Assembly: GCA_037039685.1 (NCBI GenBank)
Contig: JAWNGF010000003.1
Location: 2,604,001-2,668,000 of the forward strand
Direction of reading: 5' to 3'
Length of the DNA stretch: 64,000 nucleotides
From: Ceratobasidium sp. AG-K
Taxonomy: Eukaryota; Basidiomycota; Agaricomycetes; Cantharellales; Ceratobasidiaceae
Part shown: piece after piece, positions 32,524 through 41,511 of the stretch
Position numbering within the stretch: position 1 is the stretch's first letter
How the letters are laid out: each line of letters begins with the position of its first letter
The notes under the pieces: generated by a model
Databases searched by the model: none
Seen by the model: only the letters and a program-made list of their open reading frames with translations
What the model was told of the DNA's origin: nothing
Program-made: the position numbers and the translations under genes

Positions 32524-33472
32524 CAAGTACTCTCGAAACCAAGTTCTGATGAGAAATGTAGAGTAATAGTTGTGTTATTAACATTAAACATTGGAAGAAT
32601 CTTCGTTCCTGCGCTGAGATCTGATCGCGAAGAGGAACTACACAAAACATACGAGCCCACAATAATCATCTCAAGGCCTGAGAGGTGACAACTGGCGTCT
32701 TAAAAACGTATGAGGTGGCAATCACTGAATTTGACGATGACGACCAGAACTGCATCATTCAGTGCCCATGTCAACCAAGGGGAAGTAGTTTCGAGTTCCC
32801 AAAGTTGCAGTCAGTCATTTTTGTTTCCCTCAACGACTATTCATCCAGTGTGCTTTCGGGGTCGGACATAACTCGAAATAGATCTGAATACGGTAGCTCT
32901 GTTTGAAGTAGCACTCCTCGCAGAGATGTTATAAGAGAGATATAGAAGCTCGATTTATCAAAATGGCGCTGTGCGCGGGCCGTAAACTTAAGGCATTTGG
33001 AGTGTTACAAATAGATTAATGACAGGCCCGTGAACGATCCGGAAGCAATTGACCCATCTACACAGGTGTGACCCGATCAACCAGAATCTAGGTCAGGGGG
33101 TTCCAACGTCACGTCTGAGGTGCTACCTGCCCGGGAAAGTCTGCGGGGAGCGGATCGAGGTTTTAGTTCGAAAATGTGCGGGCGAAAAAATGTACTTATT
33201 TGTAATAAAGGCTTTGGTTTGTCACCCACCTTGGACTTCCGGACATGTTGTGCCTTTTTTGTTACACGCCGAGTGTTTGTGTAGTGACATCGGGGTTTGG
33301 TTTGGTTTGTGGCCCGAATAGACCTACCGAGTAAGCTGGGGCCGTCCCGAGTCATGCTTCTTCAAGCGGGGCTGATCGTGTCCGAGAAAGAGATTAAATT
33401 TTCTAGTCCGAACAGACTTAGGGAATAGGTTGTAACAAATCAAATCTCCGTCACATCTGTAAATGTGCTGGG
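32524..33472. other. Intergenic, nothing recognised
   Basis: No gene, RNA or repeat I can support. Confidence 0.45.
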
Positions 33473-33589
33473 AGCTATATAGCGCTATATAGCGCTATGT
33501 AGCTGGGTAGCAAAACATCAACACCCCTTATATGTACTGTTATTTAGCAGCCTCAATGCTACATAGCGCTATATAGTGCTATGTAGCAA
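33473..33589. repeat. Two near-perfect 32-bp palindromes
   Basis: 33473-33504 and 33558-33589 are each almost self-complementary and share the core AGCGCTATATAG. A looser relative with AGTGCTATGTA is near 54430. They could be hairpin ends of a small element or a simple low-complexity motif. Confidence 0.6.
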
Positions 33590-33789
33590 AGGCTATATTT
33601 GGGCAATGGGATGAAATGCTTTGGACATTGTGGCTGTGCGGTTACCATATATGGCAATCAATTAGTCCAAATCGGGATAAATTGATTACCATATATGATA
33701 GTTTTCGATTCTAAGTCGATTTTAAAATGTCCTTATTTGGTAATATTTGAAATCCAAGTATGTTTTGCTGAATTTTTTCATGTTTGTCA

Positions 33790-34286
33790 GTCATGGAGCG
33801 CAGCCTGACAGCCTGATGCATTGAGCCTTGCCTTGGTAGAGCAACAATCTGCATGAATGCTTCTAAGTTGACTTTGGAGCATGCATATGGATTGTTTCTT
33901 TTTTTTTTGCTTTCCATCAGCCTTATGGTTGGCCATCATCTCCTTTCTCTGCTCGTTGGCCCCTGCTCACTGTTGGGTATGTACTCCTCTCTCTCACTCA
34001 AACAACAATTAAGTGGCCTCTCTGAATGCGGTTTTTTTGCTTCAACTCATTGCTTAGATGTATGCCTCTGTTCTACCCAAAGTACAAAAAAAACTGGTAC
34101 GTTCAACTCCTTTTTTACACTCATTACTCATGGAGCAAGCTCTGACAGTTTAAGGCACAAACTTAGCAGCACCTTGCCCTGATGAGGTGGCACTCTGTAC
34201 ACATGCCCCCAATTTGCCTTTGGAGCATATGTGCAGATTGCACCCAGCCTCTTTATTTTCGTTGGCAGCTTAGGCATCCATCATCT
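33790..34286 (+). repeat. Diverged repeat copies flanking the first retrotransposon
   Basis: About 33948-34286 is clearly alignable by eye with 41543-41860 on the other side of the inserted retrotransposon. Shared order includes CTGAATGCGG, GTTCTACCCAAAG, CTCATGGAGC and GCTCTGACAG. A third, shorter copy seems to lie at 33790-33940. This is an older tandemly arranged repeat family into which the LTR element inserted. I cannot assign it to a transposon class. Confidence 0.6.
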
Positions 34287-34742
34287 TGTCATGAGCCGGC
34301 TCACTCCATTGGACTCGCCCGTTGTCTCGCCCGCATGTCCCCTTCTTTGTGTTGTGTTTCCGTTTCCGTTCGCCGCGTTGCCACCTTCTTGTGGTTGTTC
34401 TGTTACATTGTGTAACGCGGCTGTGCTTTGTACGAGTCATGTCTGTTCATACAGCATGACTCACATGGACACTCCTGACTGGTTGACTGCTTTGACTCTT
34501 GTGGCTACGCCTTGTATGACTCGGCCACTTCTTGAATATATATAGAGGACCAACAAGCCTGGCAAACCCAGCTTGTTTTGTCTCGTCAAAACATCCCCTT
34601 TGAGTGACACTTTGAACCACCCCTACCCTCAAGAGCCTACAGACGCTTAAGTGTGTTGCGGTTCAAGAGGTCACTTAGGTCTTAGTGCCGTCCACTCTCC
34701 GTCACGGCTTGTCTCATAGCCACCAAGAAGAAGCTTACGACA
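34287..34742 (+). repeat. 5' LTR, copy 1
   Basis: 456 bp; contains TATATATA at 34537-34544 as the likely promoter. The transcript start is inferred about 30 nt downstream near 34570. The same sequence recurs at 41056-41511. Confidence 0.95.
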
Positions 34743-34744
34743 TT

Positions 34745-34756
34745 ACAAAACAAGCT
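34745..34756 (+). promoter_or_regulatory. Self-priming primer-binding site, copy 1
   Basis: ACAAAACAAGCT begins two bases after the 5' LTR. It is perfectly complementary to AGCTTGTTTTGT at 34570-34581 in the LTR, close to the inferred start of the element's transcript. In Tf1-type elements the first bases of the mRNA fold back on the PBS and are cleaved to serve as primer in place of a tRNA. Confidence 0.75.
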
Positions 34757-34764
34757 TAACTAAC

Positions 34765-36768
34765 ATGTCCATTCAAGAGGACGCAGGGTCACGCCTCGCA
34801 ACACCATTATCAATAAGAAGAGGACCAAGTAGGGCTTCGAGACCTACAAGTTCCCTCAACAAACAAGACATTGCACAAGCACGGGCGGGTGGACCAGCAA
34901 GGTCTTGCCCACAGAGCCAAGCTTCTATGCCGGGAACATTCAACACTGAGAACATGTCAGTCATTCAGGAAGAACCTACCATGGTTACTAGGGAACCAGG
35001 GGATATTACTGATGACCCCACACCGGTCACAATCCGAATCCCAATTTCAAATGCAAGCCCAGGACCCTCACGCCCACTATGGCCTTTGGGATCCAGAAGA
35101 CAGTTTTTTTCCCCCCAACCGGAGGCTCACGGAGGTGTATCCCTTGTTCCAATTAGACCACCTCCCACGCCACACATTTCCCACTCTGCTCATGTGCCAC
35201 AGATCACAGGAACCATCACCAATGTCGGTCCAATCCAAATAAGCTCTCAAGCCGTGACACCAGTCAACCCTGCACCGCCATATATACCGCAAGGGTATTC
35301 CCAGCAACCAACAGCAACTGAAGGGCCAGAGGTCCCTATGATTCCCAGCTCAAGTTCTAGCTCCAGCAGTAGAACCGTGATTAGCAATCTGGACGACCTT
35401 GACAATCTTCACCTTGGAAGACACAACGCACTCTTAAGGATTATTGATGGAATGAGGATAACTATCGATAGAAGACTCAATGGTTTAGAACAATCCACCC
35501 AAGTCTTAGCAAATAACCAACAAATCTTCAACGATTCCATCAACACCCTACAGGGAACACTCACGGATATTCTCAATGCCTTGAGAAACAGCAAACATAA
35601 TACCTTCCTAGTGGGGCAAGACGTAACCAGACTACGAAATGAGGTTACAAACACACAAGGACTTGTAAACAATATCCGCAAGGAACTCAATACAACCAGG
35701 CAAGGACAATTTGAATGGAACGAAGCAGTAACTCAAGGCCTAGAAAACTTATGACAAGAGGGAAACGCTACTGCCACAAAAGTCACAACAATACAAGAAA
35801 CTATCAACAACCTTCGGGAAGAAATGGACGAAGCTTCCCTACACGCTGAGCATCCTTCTAGATGATCAAATTCCCCACCACGTCCAGAGGCAGAATCAAC
35901 CAGGATTGAGGAACTAGAACAAAGGCTTCAACAACTGACCAAGAATCCCAACTCCAGCGGAAGAACACTTCACCCCAAAGTCACACGCCCAGATTCCTTC
36001 GATGGGAAGAAGGGAGAGGGTGCTGAAATGTTCATTACTCAAATGGAAAGTTATTTCGTCCGACTAGGCGATCAATATAACTCTCACGAAGAATGAATCC
36101 GCAAAGCACTTGCCAACTTCAAGTCAGAAAACAAAGCAGCCACTCATTGGGCACAAGTACTGCTTCGATCACTAAACCGGGGAGAAAATAACGAAAGCCT
36201 AGCCTCATGGGAAAATTTCAAAGCACACTTCATGGAACAATTTAGTGACCCCAACAAAAAGGCAAAAGCCAAAATCGATATCCGGAAATGCAGGCAAAAC
36301 AATTCAGTAGCAAACTATGCTTCTGAATTCCGATACTTATTGGTTGACGTCAACTGGGGACAGGAAGCACTGGTCAACCAATTCAAGGAAGGACTGAAGC
36401 CTGAAGTAAAAACCGAGCTAGCCCAATTCGAATTAACCCTTATTAACAAGGATGGAACCGAGTGAGAACTGTCACTGGACCGGTGGATCTCAATCGCAAT
36501 CTCTATCGACCAAAAATTGCAACAAATCAAGGCCTCTACAGGGAAGAAGGCACCCCAATCAACCGCTAGCGGACAATCCTCTACAAAGCGGCTACCCGAC
36601 GAAGTATACAAAGCAAGGATAGCAACCAACCGCTGCCTGAAGTGTGGACAGGAAGGACACCGTTCATTCAAATGCCCGTCCAAGGAATGGATTACAATGG
36701 AACCTAGCGTCAAAGGAAGGGAGGCAACAATTATAGAAAACTCGGGAAAAGAAGGGGTCTCCCTCTAA
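34765..36768 (+). pseudogene. gag: gag, copy 1, with four TGA stops
   Basis: The frame starts at the ATG at 34765 and is interrupted by TGA at 35752, 35863, 36094 and 36463, ending at TAA 36766-36768. At these sites copy 2 has Arg codons; at the first two the copy 2 codon is CGA. The N-terminal part is Ser/Pro-rich followed by a helical region; a capsid-like region follows; near the end is a zinc knuckle, Cys-Leu-Lys-Cys-Gly-Gln-Glu-Gly-His followed by Lys-Cys. Gag would form the particle and bind the RNA. As it stands it cannot make full-length Gag. Confidence 0.9.
36744..36750 (+). promoter_or_regulatory. -1 frameshift heptamer at the gag-pol junction, copy 1
   Basis: GGGAAAA fits the X-XXY-YYZ rule with gag codons GGA AAA in register, 16 nt before the gag stop. 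Pol is exactly in the -1 frame and is open from this point. The same heptamer in the same register occurs in copy 2. Confidence 0.65.
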
Positions 36769-36770
36769 CT

Positions 36771-39700
36771 GTGTGTGGAGAGACCAAAAAACCGGCATCG
36801 GAAACAATGTACTTTAGAGCAACAAATGAATCAACCATTGTTTATGCAAACGTTGCTGGAATCACAGAACCTATCCCAACCCTCATTGATTCTGGAGCAT
36901 CAAGGAACTTCTTGGACATCTCTTGGGCTCGATCCAACAATATCCCACTCATGGAACTTTCCACTCCGAGAAGAGTAATCGGTATCCAAGGGAAGGAACT
37001 CTCTCACCAAATACATTTCAAAGCTAAGCTGGAACTAGATGTGGAGGGAAGAACCTTCAAACAAGTCTTCTTCGCTATGCCCACTGGGGAAACTAAACTT
37101 ATCCTAGGACTGGAATGGTTAGAAGAAGCAAACCCTGTCATCGATTGGAAAACAAAGAACATATCATGGCGGCCAGAACCCGTCCAAGGAAGAACGGCCT
37201 CAATAGACGACCTACCCAAGGAATTCAAGGAATTTGCTGACGTTTTCAGCAAAGAGAAATTCAAAAGAATCCCGGATCCTTGTCCATATGACTGCGCCAT
37301 CGACTTCAAGGAAGGAGCTGAACTTCCGAAACTGGCCAGACCGATCCCACTCTCTCCAGCAGAATCAATTGCACTAAGAGAATACTTGGATGAAGAAATC
37401 GCAGCGGGAAAGATCCGACCAAGCAAATTACCCATTGCATCACCTTGTTTCTTTGTCAAAAAACCGATTGATCAGAAAAATCCAGGGGCAGTACGCCAAC
37501 TACGACTTGTTCAAGACCTCAGAGGAGTAAACGCCATTACAAAGGACGACAGATTCCCGATGCCCCTAATGGAAGACCTCCTGGATAAAATCAAGGATGC
37601 AAAAATTTTCTCCAAAATCGATCTGCGCATGGGTTTCAACAATATCAGAATTAGGGAGGGGGACAAATGGAAGACAGCTTTCAGAACAAAAGAAGGACTG
37701 TTCGAATACGTTGTCATGCCTTTTGGACTAAAAAACGCGCCTGCCATTTTCCAAAGATATATGAATCATATCTTCCATGATCTTATCGACGTATGTGTCA
37801 TAGTATACATTGACGACATCCTAGTCTTCTCTAAGGACAGAAGCCAACATACCGTGGATGTCAGAAGAGTGCTAAAGATCTTACTGGAGGAAAACCTATT
37901 TGCAAAGCTTCCAAAATGCGAATTCTTTGTCACCAAATTGACATATACTGGACTTGGAATCAGCGATTCGGGCATCTCAATGGAGGAAGAAAAAGTCAAG
38001 GCAATAAAGGAATGGAAGGAACCAAGAACGGTCAAGCAGGTCCAAGCATTCCTAGGATTCGCAAATTTCTACCAAAGATTCGTACCAAATTTCAGCCAAT
38101 TAGCAAAACCCCTGACAACCTTAACAAGAAAGGAGATCAAATGGGAATGGGGAAACAATCAGCAGGAAGCATTTGAAGCCCTAAAAACGGAAATCAGCAA
38201 GGAACCCACGCTACGCCATCTGAACCCTGACAAACCCTTTTTCTTGGAAACAGACGCAAGTGGAGTAGCAATGGGAGCAATCCTGTCGCAAAGGCAAGAC
38301 GATGGATACCTGCACCCTATCGCTTTTCTTTCAAAATCTTTCAACCAAGCCCAACTCAACTACAACGTCCACGATAAAGAACTTATGGCAATCATAGAAT
38401 CTTTAACACACTGGAGGCTATACCTTGAAGGAACAAAGGACCCTATCACCATCTACACCAATCATAGGAACCTACAGTTCTGGAAGGAAGCAAGAACATT
38501 CAACCGTCGACACGCAAGATGGCACCAATTGCTTGCTTCCTATAACTTTGACATCATATACCGCCCTGGAATCCTGTCTTCTAAGCCGGACCTGTTGTCA
38601 AGACGGTCAGACCATGAGGATACCCCCTCGCCTGAACAAGTTATGATATCTGTTGAAAGATTCAAGGGGTTTACGGGACAAGTAGACACAGACATCATAG
38701 AGACTATCAAGGAGGCACAGGAAACAGACAAAGGGTTGACACAAATCAAAGAAATCTGCAAATCAAGGGAAACGCTACCAAAAACCCTACAACAGAGTGC
38801 AAAAGATTATGATTTCAAGGAGGGACTATTATGGTTCAAGGGAAGGATTTACGTACCAGAAGATAAGGAATCCAGACTGGCCATCATGCAAGTTCACCAC
38901 GACTCCAAAATCGCGGGCCATCAATGACAAGCTAGAACATTGGAACTAATATCGAGAAGATACTTCTGGCTGGGAATGAAGCAAAGTGTAAACAGACACG
39001 TGGAATCCTGTGAGACTTGCCAAAGGACAAAGGGATCGAAATCAATAGTTCCGGTCAAGCCTCTAGAGATTCCAAAAGGACCATGGGAAGACATAGCGTT
39101 CGACTTCGTAGTGAAGTTACCAAAATCAAAAGGAGCAGATAGCATCTTAGTAGTGGTGGACCGATTTTCAAGAATGGCGCATTTCATACCCTGCAAAGAA
39201 TCTCACACGGCAAGCAACCTTGCAAATCTTTTCGTCACGAATGTTTGGAAACTGCACGGTTTTCCAAAGAGCACAATCTCAGACCGAGGGACTACTTTCA
39301 ATTCCAAACTGATGAAAGCCATTTATGAGAAAATTGGAACTAGCCCAGGGTTCAGTACGGCCTACCACCCCCAAACAGATGGAATAATGGAGAGAATCAA
39401 TCAATGGATGGAAGGCTGGCTACGATCATTTGTCAACTACCGACAGGATGATTGGGCGGACTTGTTACCAATTGCGGAATTCAGCTATAATCTACAGAAG
39501 CACCGTGTAACAGGTAGTTCCCCTTTCGAAATTGTCTACGGCAGGGAACCACTGTGGAACGTCTCAGCAGAAGAATCTGTGGTTCCGGAAGCAAACAACA
39601 TCACGGAAAAATGGTGTAAAACCCACGACAAAGCAATTGCATCAATGGAAAGCCAAAGACTCCCAGAAGAAGAGCCAAGAAACAAGTACCAGGAAGGAGA

Positions 39701-40463
39701 TCTAGTATGGCTGTTGGGAAAGAACATTCAAACAAAAAGACCCTCAAAAAAGCTGGATAACAAAAAGCACGGGCCATTTGTTGTGAAGCGAAAGATAGGG
39801 TCACACGCTTATGAGCTCACTTTGCCGGCAACAATGAGGGTGCACCCTGTTTTCCACATTGATTTGCTCAGCCCTTACAAAGAAGACACAGAATTCAGCC
39901 GAAACCAACCCCGACCACTGCCGATCATTACAGAAGAAGGAGAGGAGGAATACAAAGTTGAGAAAATCATGGATTGGAAGAAAACAAAGGATGGGCTTTT
40001 CTACAGGGTCAGATGGAAGGGTTATGGAGACAAAGAAGACACGGAACAAAGGGCAGAAGACTTTGGCCACCTGTCCAAGATCATCAAGGACTTGCTACGC
40101 CGACACCCCGAGGCCCCAACACCTTCTAACTATGTCCCAGGAAGGATAAAAGGGAGGGGGAGCACAATCAGTAGCGACATCTGCAAAACTTGCAACCACT
40201 CCAAGCTTTGCCCCTCACTTTACTCGCTAAATCTTCTCTGCTCCCTACAATGCCTGCCGTCACCCGCTCCACCATTGTCAACAACCTCACCCGCGTCCTG
40301 GACGGACCAGCATTTGCTATGGCGAGAATCCTTGATGCTGGAGCCGCTCTCTACGTCTTCAAAAGGTCCCAGCAAGGCTCAGGAAGAATGCACTTTAGGG
40401 CGTCGGATGACGTTCTCCACTCAGACTTGGGCGAATTCCAATGGGTTGGCAAAAAATGGCTGA
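36771..40463 (+). pseudogene. pol: pol, copy 1, with one TGA stop
   Basis: The frame is open from the frameshift site; the first codon after the gag stop region is at 36771, and it has no ATG there. In order: aspartic protease with Asp-Ser-Gly-Ala (about codon 39), reverse transcriptase with Tyr-Ile-Asp-Asp (about codon 345), RNase H with Thr-Asp-Ala-Ser-Gly (about codon 495). Then a TGA at 38925-38927 where copy 2 has Gly. After that come the integrase zinc finger (Cys-Glu-Thr-Cys), the catalytic core (Ser-Asp-Arg-Gly-Thr; Thr-Asp-Gly-Ile-Met-Glu) and a chromodomain with Tyr-Arg-Val-Arg-Trp-Lys-Gly-Tyr around 39950-40070. The frame past about 40160 overlaps the extra ORF and is probably not conserved as Pol. 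Confidence 0.92.
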
Positions 40464-41014
40464 CAAAAATGCAGCTGGCAAGAAATGACATTTTTGTCTG
40501 TCGAGGATGCGCGGCCTTCCAAGTATCAGAGGTTGTCCTCCTATCCACCCACATGCTCGGAGTCGTCGAATGGGGACAAGAAGGGGCATACTCGAGCGAG
40601 TGGGTACCGGGGTACGACGGGAGGCAACCAACGCTCCGACCTCGGTGGAATGATGCCTGGGACCTCAACTATGAAAGGGACCTGAGCGACTGGAAGCTGG
40701 AAAGGGGAAGATACCAGAAGGAAACATTCGAATGGGCGCCAAACTGGTGGAAGTGGGAGGAGGTGGACGTGTCAGCATGGAAGGAGACAGAACCAGACGT
40801 GCGACAATGGGACAAGGAGTTTGTGGAGGCTCAGGAGAGGGTTTTGGACTGGTCCAAGGCCGACTGGACAAAGGAAGAAACATGGGAAGAATGGGAGAAG
40901 TTCTCGGACAAGCCGGGGAACACCGTGTTCAATCCCATTGACCTGACCTTGGAAGAAGACGAAGGACTTGAGGAGTTTATGCTGAGGAAAGGGAAGGACT
41001 GCGCGGTGCAGTAA
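40250..41014 (+). CDS. Extra retrotransposon ORF (ORF3), tryptophan-rich, copy 1
   Basis: 254 codons from ATG 40250 to the stop ending at 41014, in a different frame from pol, between pol and the polypurine tract. Copy 2 has an ORF of identical length with few residue changes. No transmembrane segment or signal peptide is visible, so it is not an obvious env. The C-terminal half is rich in Trp, Glu and Lys (Trp-Trp-Lys-Trp-Glu-Glu) and ends in an acidic stretch. It stays open in this copy although gag and pol carry five stops. I do not recognise the family; the function is unknown. Confidence 0.75.
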   Translation: MPAVTRSTIVNNLTRVLDGPAFAMARILDAGAALYVFKRSQQGSGRMHFRASDDVLHSDLGEFQWVGKKWLTKMQLARNDIFVCRGCAAFQVSEVVLLSTHMLGVVEWGQEGAYSSEWVPGYDGRQPTLRPRWNDAWDLNYERDLSDWKLERGRYQKETFEWAPNWWKWEEVDVSAWKETEPDVRQWDKEFVEAQERVLDWSKADWTKEETWEEWEKFSDKPGNTVFNPIDLTLEEDEGLEEFMLRKGKDCAVQ

Positions 41015-41055
41015 GTCCATTCAGGTCCCCCAAATGGACTCATAGGGGGGAGTAA

Positions 41056-41511
41056 TGTTGTGAGCCGGCTCACTCCATCGGACTCGCCCGTTGTCTCGCC
41101 CGCATGTCCCCTTCTTTGTGTTGTGTTTCTGTTTCCGTTCGCCGCGTTGCCACCTTCTTGTGGTTGTTCTGTTACATCGTGTAACGCGGCTGTGCTTTGT
41201 ACGAGTCATGTCTGTTCATACAGCATGACTCACATGGACACTCCTGACTGGTTGACTGCTTTGACTCTTGTGGCTACGCCTTGTATGACTCGGCCACTTC
41301 TTGAATATATATAGAGGACCAACAAGCCTGGCAAACCCAGCTTGTTTTGTCTTGTCAAAACATCCCCTTTGAGTGACACTTTGAACCACCCCTACCCTCA
41401 AGAGCCTACAGACGCTTAAGTGTGTTGCGGTTCAAGAGGTCACTTAGGTCTTAGTGCCGTCCACTCTCTGTCGCGGCTTGTCTCATAGCCACCAAGAAGA
41501 AGCTTACGACA
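41056..41511 (+). repeat. 3' LTR, copy 1
   Basis: 456 bp, same boundaries and length as the 5' LTR. The few differences I noted are mostly C/T or G/A transitions. Confidence 0.95.

Larger units (their letters stand above)
34287..41511 (+). mobile_element. Full-length Ty3/gypsy chromovirus, copy 1 (decayed gag-pol)
   Basis: 456-bp LTRs (34287-34742 and 41056-41511) begin TGT and end ACA. They are flanked by a 5-bp target-site duplication CATCT (34282-34286, 41512-41516). Inside are a self-priming PBS, gag, pol in the -1 frame (protease, reverse transcriptase, RNase H, integrase, chromodomain) and an extra ORF before the 3' LTR. A purine-rich AGGGGGGAGTAA lies directly before the 3' LTR. Five in-frame TGA stops interrupt gag and pol. 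The LTRs differ at only a handful of sites, so insertion is relatively recent. Confidence 0.97.

Noticed and set aside
37004..38035. Long antisense frames within pol (both copies)
   Set aside because: Mirror frames of a strongly biased coding sequence, no independent features.
40250..41014. ORF3 as an env-like gene
   Set aside because: No signal peptide, transmembrane segment or cysteine pattern was seen. The position alone is not enough.
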